64,000 nucleotides of DNA from Nocardia abscessus NBRC 100374 (GTDB lineage Bacteria; Actinomycetota; Actinomycetes; Mycobacteriales; Mycobacteriaceae). Made by a program: the position numbers and the translations under genes. The notes under the pieces were generated by a model. That model worked only from the letters and a program-made list of their open reading frames with translations, did not search any database and was not told where the DNA came from. How positions within the stretch are numbered: the stretch's first letter is position 1; each line of letters starts with the position of its first letter. The stretch covers positions 1 to 64,000 of the forward strand of contig NZ_BAFP01000273.1 in the NCBI RefSeq assembly GCF_000308455.1, read 5' to 3'. Of this stretch, positions 55,815 through 62,811 are shown in pieces.

Positions 55815-57251
55815 TTAAGTGAGCAGCTTAATGGCCTTTCCGTATTGTTCTAGCTTTTTCAGAGTGTAGTTTGAAACTTCTGCCATGTTCGTCTTCGTTC
55901 GCCACATCATTTCGAGCCGAACTGGACCGTTTGGGCGAATGCAGGCGATATCACTCTTGTACGAGAGTTCCGTTCCAAGACTTTTCTCCGTTTCAAATCC
56001 TATAATTATCCCGCAGTCTACGAGTGCATTTCCGATCGCCCGGTTGATGGCCCCGTCGCTGGTGCGGGCGATTTTTGCAAGGTTCTCGAAAGCGGTTTGA
56101 GTACTACCTCCACCTCTTGTTCCTCTTCGGCCGGTCCCCAGCTTGCCGCCCTTTAAAAGGGTTCCCAAGACGCTCTCCATAATTCGACTCTTAGCCTGAG
56201 CATCTCGGTTAACCGCCATTCCAGCGTCCTTCATGAGCGATTTCAGTTCATCGTCTCCGTACTCTCGTGCGACGGCAAGAGCGCTGAGAACATCCAGGTG
56301 CAGGACTCTTGCGTCAAGTACTGTCCCTAAGATGCCGATCTGCGCAGGGTACTTTTTTAGCTCCGCAACGATATTTGCATCTGTGGCTGTCATCATCCGA
56401 TCAATGTCGGCATAGGCGAAGGGGCCACGTGTTAATGCGCCGACGGTGCTAGAGGGATCGTTGCCGGCGATCACCACCGTCCACATGCGAAGCTGCTCCT
56501 TGGGGAGCAGCTTCTTGACATGATCGAAGTTCGTGTATAGTTCGTTGCTCACTCGGGCGAGAAAGCTCCCAATAGTTGGGGAGGTTGTGACAAGGTGAAC
56601 GGCTCGATCGTAGGAAATTCCGAGCGTAGAAAGCGACGCACCCTCGTTTAATGCACTTACCGTTCTTTCCGCGATCGATATAAAGTCGTTTTTGTTTGGC
56701 CCATAGAAGAAATGGACCGGCTCATTGACTCCAAGGAGTGCCTCTGCGCCCAAATTGGCTGCGCTGGCAGTGAGGATTGTTGTCAACTCGTCGGTATTGA
56801 CAGGCCAGATCAGGAGAGTGTGTCGACCATTCGGAGATCGAACGAATCGATTGATTGCATGAAGCGATGCCTCAATTGCGGGTTTGGAGACCTCTCCAAG
56901 CGCTTCTCGCCCTTCTATTACCACAATGCGGGGAGTATCGGTGGCTGGGAAGGTGTTGAGTTCGATTCCCAAGTCGACATCACCCGCGAGTGAGTGCGCT
57001 GACACATCTTCGCGAAATAGGTCCACGGTCTTTACGAAGGTCGACTTGCCTGCCCCGGATATACCCTTCAGGATCATAAGGCCGCCGCGCCGAGCAGCCC
57101 GCATCTCAAGAAATCTATTGTCAATCGCTGTCAGACTGTCCTCGACCGGTACAATGATGCTTCGCAGTGTCGACCTGTCTGACTCTTCCAGGGCTTCGAA
57201 GCGGTCGGGAACGTACAGATCCTCGCGATCGATGGCGGTCTCAGATTCCAT
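55815..57251 (-). CDS. P-loop ATPase of unknown function, E1 cargo
   Basis: 478 residues. Walker A ILKGISGAGKSTFVK (about 60-74), Walker B-like RIVVIEGREAL, then a helical region as in AAA/STAND ATPases. The C-terminal 100 residues (RPNGPVRLEMMWRTKTNMAEVSNYTLKKLEQYGKAI) are distinct and could be a recognition or nuclease-like domain. ATG 57251. AT-rich like the PLD/PhyH/HAD genes and clearly foreign. Convergent with them. Lone ATPases at transposon ends are often defence genes; this is an inference only. Confidence 0.6.
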   Translation of the reverse strand: MESETAIDREDLYVPDRFEALEESDRSTLRSIIVPVEDSLTAIDNRFLEMRAARRGGLMILKGISGAGKSTFVKTVDLFREDVSAHSLAGDVDLGIELNTFPATDTPRIVVIEGREALGEVSKPAIEASLHAINRFVRSPNGRHTLLIWPVNTDELTTILTASAANLGAEALLGVNEPVHFFYGPNKNDFISIAERTVSALNEGASLSTLGISYDRAVHLVTTSPTIGSFLARVSNELYTNFDHVKKLLPKEQLRMWTVVIAGNDPSSTVGALTRGPFAYADIDRMMTATDANIVAELKKYPAQIGILGTVLDARVLHLDVLSALAVAREYGDDELKSLMKDAGMAVNRDAQAKSRIMESVLGTLLKGGKLGTGRRGTRGGGSTQTAFENLAKIARTSDGAINRAIGNALVDCGIIIGFETEKSLGTELSYKSDIACIRPNGPVRLEMMWRTKTNMAEVSNYTLKKLEQYGKAIKLLT

Positions 57252-57478
57252 CTACAGATCATCTCATTCGGCTGAGGCGTACAAACTGTCGCTCCGCCTG
57301 GTACTCCAGCGGGACTTTCAGGTCATGATGCGAGCCAGGATCGGTGCTGGTAGTGGCTGCGGCGGGCGCCGTATTGATGTCGACGGATGTCCCAAACGTG
57401 TCAGCTTCGCGCCCACTGACTTGCAACTCCACGTCTGACGGCGGGCCGCGACGCGATCTGGCGGCGTGTCGTGTTGCG

Positions 57479-57486
57479 TGGTGCAG
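57479..57486. repeat. E1 right terminal inverted repeat
   Basis: TGGTGCAG, reverse complement of the left arm CTGCACCA, followed by AGAAGC as in E3. Confidence 0.75.
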
Positions 57487-57492
57487 AGAAGC

Positions 57493-58056
57493 ACCTCGGA
57501 TTTCAAGCGCGGTCCGATCCGGCGGGTGATCACGGCGCTGGTCGCCGAGTCCCGCGCGGCGGGGCTGACCGGTCGGCAGGTGCGGGTGCTCAACATCATG
57601 GGCCACCGCGCCGAGGAATCCTCCCAGCGCCGCCGGTCACTGCCGTTCGTGCACGAGCCCGGCGCCACGTGCCTGTGCGCCACCTGCGGGCAAGCGCGTG
57701 CCGAGGGACGCGCGGCCACGAGCGGCGTGTCCAATACCCGCCGTCACGTCGATACGTGGCTGCCGATCCATGGCTGGACCGTGCAGCGCGTGTGGGCGCG
57801 CATCGCTTCCGCTGGCACCCGCCCACATCCTGCCTACGCTGCCGGATTTCCACGGGCATCCTGCGTTTTCTGCGTCCTTTCCTCCCGCGCTGCGCTAGTG
57901 CGCGCCGCGCAATTGTTTCCCGAGTTGGCCTCGCAATACGCCACCGTCGAACACGGAATCGGCCACCGCTTCCGCGCCGACCGCTCGATGGCCGACATCA
58001 TCGCCGAAGCCAACACCGCCACCACATCCCGGCCGATCGAGGACTGGGCCGCCTGA
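57493..58056 (+). pseudogene. PAPS-reductase/DndC-like PP-loop gene, 3' part
   Basis: 187 residues continuing the gene begun at 30427: TSDFKRGPIRRVITALVAES, NIMGHRAEESSQRRR, then cysteine motifs CLCATCGQ and CVFCVLSSR that suit a metal site, as in DndC-like proteins. The reading frame extends 27 bases into E1, but no proper start exists, so it is probably silent. Confidence 0.9.
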
Positions 58057-58183
58057 CCGATCCGCGGTGCCCGGTCCGCGACGTCAGCGGCCCTGGGATC
58101 GCGCGAAAGCGGCTTCGCGCATTCGGCACCCACCCGACCCCCATCGCCACCACTCATCCCCCCTTGCCGAGAGGAGTTTCTGC

Positions 58184-59437
58184 ATGGTTGATGCTGCGGA
58201 CGGTTTGTTCGCTGTGCCGGATCTTTTCGACGGCGCGGTCGCGGTGTGCTGGTCCTACGGGATGGGAGTGGAAAGCACTTGCGGCGTGGTGCGCACGCTG
58301 CTCGAACCGGAATTCCGGCCCGTGGAGCTGCTGGACGATCTGTCGAATTTGATCGTATTGGTCGCCCAGACCGGTGACGAGTGGACCAGCACCTGCGACC
58401 TGGTCGCCGCTCACGTTCTGCCGTTGCTGCGACGGCACGCTGTCCGCCTGGTCGAAGTGGCCCGCAAGGGTCCTTCGGCCACGGACGGCATTCTCGTGTT
58501 GCAGGACACTCGCGAACCGGTGCGGCTGCACCCGGATCCGGCGAAGTACGGCTTCTACGCGCTCAGCGACGAGCACCGCGGCAACGGTGTACTGCCCACC
58601 CTCGGCGGCAATCGGACCTGTTCGGCCAAAGCGAAAGGAGTCCCCCTCGACACTTGGCGCGCCACCCATCTGGGGCTCGCGCCGTATGTGCATGCGGTCG
58701 GCTACAACGCCGAGGAGACTCGCCGGATCGCCACGGATTCCTCGGTGACGTTGGGTGGGCAGCGTCACCCGATCTACCCGCTGCACGCCGAGGGCTGGTC
58801 ACGCGCCCGCTGTCAGGGATATCTGTTCGGGTTGTTCGGGGTGTGGTGGCCGAAATCCTGCTGCCGCCAATGTTGCTTCGTGTCCTTACCCGGCCGGCCT
58901 GAGCAGCTGGCGCGGTTCAAGGCCGCGCCTGCGGAGGCGTTCAAGCATGTGGTGGATGAGTATGTCGCCGTCGCGCTCAACCGCAATTCCGGGCTGTTCG
59001 GGCCGGGCAAGTCGTTGACTGATCGGCTGCGCCGCGACGGTGCCCACGACGTCCTCGCCTTGGCGGAGGCGGAGTTGGATCGCTGCCGGTGGGCGGTGTA
59101 CCGGGTCCGCCGCTGCTACACCGCACCCGCCCGCGCCTGGCGCTCGGTCGACACCGTGGCCCGCGGCAGCCGCGCCGAGACTGGGGACGTGTTGGGTCGG
59201 ATCGCCGCAGAGTTGCGGATCCCGTGCGCGCTCGACGGTGACCACACCCGCGTGTGGCTGACCGAGCACGCGACGACCTATCCGCGGTTGGAGGAGTTCT
59301 TCGTCGCCGCACCCGATTCCGTGATGCCCAAGCAGCGAGGTGGTTTCGAAGCCCGCTGGCACGGCCATGCCGATAACCGCCTGCTCGCTCTCGAGCAGTC
59401 CGCCCACGCCGCCGTGACGGTCCGCGACGTGGCATAG
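58184..59437 (+). CDS. PP-loop-like ATPase, second member of the host module
   Basis: 417 residues. A variant PP-loop SYGMGVESTCGV (Ser about 24) replaces SxGxDS, followed by LIVLVAQTGDEW and TCSAKAKGVPLDTW-type motifs seen in phage and plasmid PAPS-reductase-like proteins. Cysteines in PKSCCRQCCFV may bind metal. ATG 58184 has GAGGAG at 58171-58176. It is next to the split PP-loop gene and likely works with it. Confidence 0.7.
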   Translation: MVDAADGLFAVPDLFDGAVAVCWSYGMGVESTCGVVRTLLEPEFRPVELLDDLSNLIVLVAQTGDEWTSTCDLVAAHVLPLLRRHAVRLVEVARKGPSATDGILVLQDTREPVRLHPDPAKYGFYALSDEHRGNGVLPTLGGNRTCSAKAKGVPLDTWRATHLGLAPYVHAVGYNAEETRRIATDSSVTLGGQRHPIYPLHAEGWSRARCQGYLFGLFGVWWPKSCCRQCCFVSLPGRPEQLARFKAAPAEAFKHVVDEYVAVALNRNSGLFGPGKSLTDRLRRDGAHDVLALAEAELDRCRWAVYRVRRCYTAPARAWRSVDTVARGSRAETGDVLGRIAAELRIPCALDGDHTRVWLTEHATTYPRLEEFFVAAPDSVMPKQRGGFEARWHGHADNRLLALEQSAHAAVTVRDVA

Positions 59438-59587
59438 CCACCTCCCTCACCACGGTCGCAGTCTGCTGACTGGTCGGCCGGGTCCCGTCGTCAGCAACGA
59501 ACGCGGTGACTGTCGCCGGAGCCAGCCCGCGGGCGCGCGGGCTTGCGGTCTGCCCTTCACCACATCACCAACATCCTGTTGCCCCTT

Positions 59588-59625
59588 GAACGCCAGACCG
59601 GAGAACGTCGTCCGGGCTGGCGTTC
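59588..59625 (+). promoter_or_regulatory. Strong hairpin ahead of amidoligase 1
   Basis: GAACGCCAG (59588-59596) pairs with CTGGCGTTC (59617-59625), and CCGG/CCGG extend the stem. A short T-rich stretch (TCGTTTC) follows. It is either the terminator of the preceding gene or a leader structure. Similar hairpins precede the two later copies of the gene. Confidence 0.55.
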
Positions 59626-59650
59626 TGTCGTTTCTGGAAGGTGGCGCGTC

Positions 59651-60844
59651 ATGCCCGATACCCTTTCTGTTCCGCCGTGCGCGGTCTGCGGCAGTTGTGA
59701 TCCGGGTGACCGGTTGCCGGTCGAGGCACAGTTCGTCTGTCGCCGTTGCGCATCGCGGATATCGCTGTGTGATCACTGTCGCGAGCCCTCGCTCGCGGTG
59801 ACCGAAACTGCCGACGACTATCGGCTCTGCACCCGGTGCGTCTCCAGGTTTGCGCCGTGCGTGTGCTGCCGCAAACCCACCAGCCCGACTGTGCGTACTG
59901 ACACCGGCGATCCGGTGTGCCTGCGCTGCGCGACAGTGTTGTTCGACCTCTGCTTCGAGTGCAGTCGTTACACCGCCAACAGCCGCTACGTCGCCGGCGG
60001 GCACCGCAGCTGCCCCGGCTGCGTCGAGCGGTTCGACACCTGCGCGCACTGCGGCACCCTCACCCGCCGCGGCCGTAGCTGTGACTGTCGCACCCGCCGC
60101 GAGCATGTCTGGCACTACAGCTACAAACCCGACCCCCGCTTCCACGGCGAGGGCCCACTGTTCCTGGGCCTGGAGCTGGAGATCATCGTCCCTGGTTACC
60201 GCTACGGCGAATGCGCCTCTCTCGCCGCCGCACACCTGGGGCGGTTGGGTTACCTGAAGCAGGATTCCTCGATCCGCCCGACCGGATTCGAGGTGGTCAC
60301 ACATCCCATGTCGTATCGGTACGCGATCGAGCGGTTCCCGTGGCCGCTGCTGGCGGCGCTGGAAGACCTCGACTGCGAAACCGACTCCACCGTGGGGCTG
60401 CATGTGCACGCCAGCCGCGACGGGTTCGACTCCCCCGCCCACATCTACCGGTGGATGAAACTGTTGTACCGCAACGAATCCGCCGTCTCCACCATCGCGC
60501 GGCGGCGCTCGCATTACGCACCGTTCGACCTGGCCGCGCGGGCCCGGGCGCGCGATACCGCCAAAGGCCCGCAGCACGCCTTGGGCCTGGAGCGGTATCA
60601 GGCGATCAACCCCCACCCCCGCAAAACCCTCGAGCTGCGCGTGTTCGCCAGCTCTCTCGATGCCCAGCGAGTACAAGCAGCGCTCGCCTTCACCGCCGCC
60701 TCCATCGACTACACCCGCCGCCTGCGCGTCACCGACGTCCGCGCCGGTGGCTGGGAATGGGGCCGCTTCGCCTCCTGGGTCGCTGACCACCCCGACTACC
60801 AGCCCCTGCGGGCCGAGATGGAGGACCTCTCGTGTGCCTGCTGA
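59651..60844 (+). CDS. Zinc-ribbon amidoligase
   Basis: 397 residues. The first 150 residues hold about ten CxxC pairs (CAVCGSC, CRRC, CDHC, CTRC, CVCC, CLRC, CFEC, CPGC, CAHC), a chain of zinc ribbons. The ligase domain begins about residue 170 with FLGLELEIIV, then LKQDSSIRPTGFEVVTHPMSY, VGLHVHASRDGF and YQAINPHPRKTLELRVFASSL, the motif set of the glutamine-synthetase-like amidoligase family found on phages and plasmids. It would join a carboxylate to an amine using ATP. It overlaps the amidotransferase gene by 13 bases. Confidence 0.85.
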   Translation: MPDTLSVPPCAVCGSCDPGDRLPVEAQFVCRRCASRISLCDHCREPSLAVTETADDYRLCTRCVSRFAPCVCCRKPTSPTVRTDTGDPVCLRCATVLFDLCFECSRYTANSRYVAGGHRSCPGCVERFDTCAHCGTLTRRGRSCDCRTRREHVWHYSYKPDPRFHGEGPLFLGLELEIIVPGYRYGECASLAAAHLGRLGYLKQDSSIRPTGFEVVTHPMSYRYAIERFPWPLLAALEDLDCETDSTVGLHVHASRDGFDSPAHIYRWMKLLYRNESAVSTIARRRSHYAPFDLAARARARDTAKGPQHALGLERYQAINPHPRKTLELRVFASSLDAQRVQAALAFTAASIDYTRRLRVTDVRAGGWEWGRFASWVADHPDYQPLRAEMEDLSCAC

Positions 60845-61647
60845 CATACCTGCCCGCGGAAGTCGCTCCCGATCCGGTGGCGTTGACGATCGGCGCGCGA
60901 GCCAATCCGCACGGCCACGGGTTCGCGATCGTCGACCGGCGGCGGATCCTGGTCGGCCGGGGCATGAATGCCGACCAGGTGATCGCGCAGTTCACCAAGG
61001 CCCGCACCGAGTATCCGGATGGTCCGGCATTGTTTCATTCCCGCTACGCCACCCACGGCAGCATCGGCCTGCGGAACTGTCACCCGTTCCTGCTCGGCGG
61101 CGATGCTCGAACCGTGCTCGCCCACAACGGAACCCTACCCAAACGGGTCCACCCGGGCCCATACGACCGGCGGTCGGATACCCGGATCGCGGCGGAGGAG
61201 TACCTGCCCAAGCGGCCGTTCGGGTCGATCGACACCCACCGCGGCGCGCGAGGGCTGGCGTCGTGGCTGGGCTCGAGCAAGCTGCTGATCCTGACCGTCG
61301 ACCCAGCCTATGAGCATCACGCCTACCTGTTCGGCCAACGAGCCGGGTATTGGGAGGACGGAGTCTGGTACTCCAACACCAGCTACCTGCCCCCCGCGTT
61401 GCGCTGGCCGACACGGCGACGCCGGTACCTGTGCGGCTACTGCCAGAAAATCGACCTCGACCGCGCCAGCCGCTACTGCGGCGACTGCGGCTGGTGCTTC
61501 GACTGCGAAACCACTTTCCCCGACTGCACCTGCCACACCGCCAACACCACCTCACCCCAACGTCGGCCGCGCGCCGCTGCCGGCGCATCACCATCCCCAC
61601 CAGCAGGCCAGCGCCCCATGAACCAGCAGCACGGCACGGCCCCCTGA
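60832..61647 (+). CDS. Class II glutamine amidotransferase
   Basis: 271 residues. The N-terminus (V)CLLTYLPAEV puts the nucleophile Cys at position 2, and ALFHSRYATHGS and VLAHNGTLPKR are the GAT-II glutamine-binding motifs. A C-terminal zinc-ribbon (CGYCQKID...YCGDCGWCFDCETTFPDCTC) replaces any synthetase domain. It would free ammonia from glutamine for its partner, probably the amidoligase encoded immediately before it. GTG 60832 must be the start because the Cys has to be residue 2. Confidence 0.87.
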   Translation: MCLLTYLPAEVAPDPVALTIGARANPHGHGFAIVDRRRILVGRGMNADQVIAQFTKARTEYPDGPALFHSRYATHGSIGLRNCHPFLLGGDARTVLAHNGTLPKRVHPGPYDRRSDTRIAAEEYLPKRPFGSIDTHRGARGLASWLGSSKLLILTVDPAYEHHAYLFGQRAGYWEDGVWYSNTSYLPPALRWPTRRRRYLCGYCQKIDLDRASRYCGDCGWCFDCETTFPDCTCHTANTTSPQRRPRAAAGASPSPPAGQRPMNQQHGTAP

Positions 61648-61663
61648 TCCATCCCATTCAGAA

Positions 61664-61699
61664 CCCCGAACACCGCCTCTTCCCGGGCTCGGTGCGGGG
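61664..61699 (+). promoter_or_regulatory. Hairpin ahead of the amidoligase fragment
   Basis: CCCCG-AA-CACCG (61664-61675) pairs with CGGTG-CGGGG (61690-61699), followed by TCCTTTTC; terminator-like. Confidence 0.5.
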
Positions 61700-61734
61700 T
61701 CCTTTTCATTCACCGGAAAGGATTTCGGTCCCTC

Positions 61735-61833
61735 TTGCCCGCCTCCACCTTGGCCGACCCGCCGTGCGAGGAATGCTCCTGCCCCGTCCGCAGCGACGAC
61801 CTGATCACAACCGCCGACGGGTATCAGATGCAA
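61735..61833 (+). pseudogene. Amidoligase N-terminal fragment
   Basis: PASTLADPPCEECSCPVRSD and DLITTADGYQM match the first 32 residues of the complete copy starting at 62812 (PASTLADPVCEECSARVTAG). The copy then breaks off abruptly into AT-richer foreign sequence. A remnant of a tandem duplication. Confidence 0.75.
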
Positions 61834-62079
61834 GGTCCCAAAATTGGAATAGGAAATGTCACAGTGGCAAAACTGTTGCAGGTCGCATTAGGGGAGTTGG
61901 TGTTGTCCCTCCCGATGCTGCTCGCGGGCAGCATCGCCACCATCGTGGGAGGCGCAGAGTGGAATAGCCTGCTGGGCTGCCTCGTGCTTTGCCTGGTGCT
62001 TGCCGAGTTCAACTGGGTCGTCCGTCCCACGCCGGAGCCGACGATGCCGGACCGCGCGGAAGGGCAGGCTCATCCGTGA
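61828..62079 (+). CDS. Small membrane protein in the duplication scar
   Basis: 83 residues from ATG 61828, which lies in frame in the amidoligase fragment. Two hydrophobic helices (LGELVLSLPMLLAGSIATIV, LLGCLVLCLVLAEFNWVV). AT-richer start. It might be expressed alone or as a fusion; unknown function and weak support. Confidence 0.35.
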   Translation: MQGPKIGIGNVTVAKLLQVALGELVLSLPMLLAGSIATIVGGAEWNSLLGCLVLCLVLAEFNWVVRPTPEPTMPDRAEGQAHP

Positions 62080-62183
62080 GCACCTATGACGGCCAGGCCG
62101 TCGCAGTGCCATGATGACCGGAGAACGGACCGTGTGGATCGGCCCATGGCTGCCGGTGCCGCCCGGCGACTGCCACTGCCGCA

Positions 62184-62694
62184 CAACGGAACCCTGCCCA
62201 AGCGGGTGCATCCCGGCGCCCACGACCCGCGCTCGGATACCCGGATCGCGGCGGAGGAGTACTTGGCGCAGCAGCCGTTCGGGTCGATCGACACCCACCG
62301 AGGGGCGCGGGGGCTGGCGTCGTGGCTGGGCTCGAGCAAACTGCTGATCCTCGCCGTCGACCCGGCCTACGAGCATCACGCCTACCTGTTCGGCCACCAC
62401 CACGGGTACTGGCAGAACGGGGTCTGGTACTCCAACACCAGCTGCCTGCCCCCGACGCTGCGCTGGCCCAAGCGACGCCGCTACCTGTGCGGATACTGCC
62501 AGAAACTCGACCTCGACCGGACCGGCCGCTACTGCGGCGACTGCGGCTGGTGCTTCGACTGCGAAACCGCCTTCCCCGACTGCAGCTGCATCACCTCACA
62601 ATCCCGCACCGCCACCACCTCGCGCCACCGCGGGCTGCTCCACAGGCGGACTGCGGCTAATCGACCCACCCCCTCGCAGGCCACACCGCCGTGA
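62184..62694 (+). pseudogene. Glutamine amidotransferase fragment (N-terminus lost)
   Basis: About 85 percent of residues match the C-terminal two thirds of the intact amidotransferase (HNGTLPKRVHPGAHDPRSDT, the GSIDTHRGARGLASWLG stretch and CGDCGWCFDCETAFPDCSC). The first 95 residues with Cys2 and the FHSRYATHG motif are gone, so it cannot hydrolyse glutamine. The junction is near 62183. Confidence 0.85.
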
Positions 62695-62738
62695 CGCGAC
62701 CGCGCGGCCCCCTCAGCCGCTGACGCTCCCCATACAGA

Positions 62739-62777
62739 GCCCCGCATCTGGCCCATCTCTCGGGCTGGGTGCGGGGT
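62739..62777 (+). promoter_or_regulatory. Hairpin ahead of amidoligase 2
   Basis: GCCCCGCA (62739-62746) pairs with TGCGGGGT (62770-62777), followed by TCTTTCC. Same position relative to the gene as the other two hairpins. Confidence 0.5.
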
Positions 62778-62811
62778 TCTTTCCATTCCAGAGAAAGGGA
62801 CCCGATTCGTC

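Larger units (their letters stand above)
30814..57490 (+). mobile_element. E1: about 26.7-kb tyrosine-recombinase transposon
   Basis: Boundaries follow from gene reconstruction: the PP-loop gene is cut after GC 30812-30813 and resumes after GC 57491-57492. Left end: ACAGTTGA then CTGCACCA (30822-30829). Right end: TGGTGCAG (57479-57486) then AGAA. The arms are an 8-bp inverted repeat. Gene order: tnpA1 (split by E2), tnpB1 (split by E3), then cargo of a small membrane protein, PLD-fold-like, PhyH, HAD and a P-loop ATPase. The paired short and long tyrosine recombinases resemble TnpA and TnpB of Tn554. The last 240 bases (57252-57490) are non-coding. Without E2 and E3 it would be about 8.5 kb. 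Confidence 0.88.

Noticed and set aside
30812..57492. Reading the GC dinucleotides as a target-site duplication made by a DDE transposase
   Set aside because: No DDE transposase is present; paired tyrosine recombinases and exact gene restoration fit a strand-exchange core instead.
59447..60847. 466-residue antisense frame opposite amidoligase 1
   Set aside because: High-GC shadow; the plus-strand protein has a dense pattern of conserved motifs.
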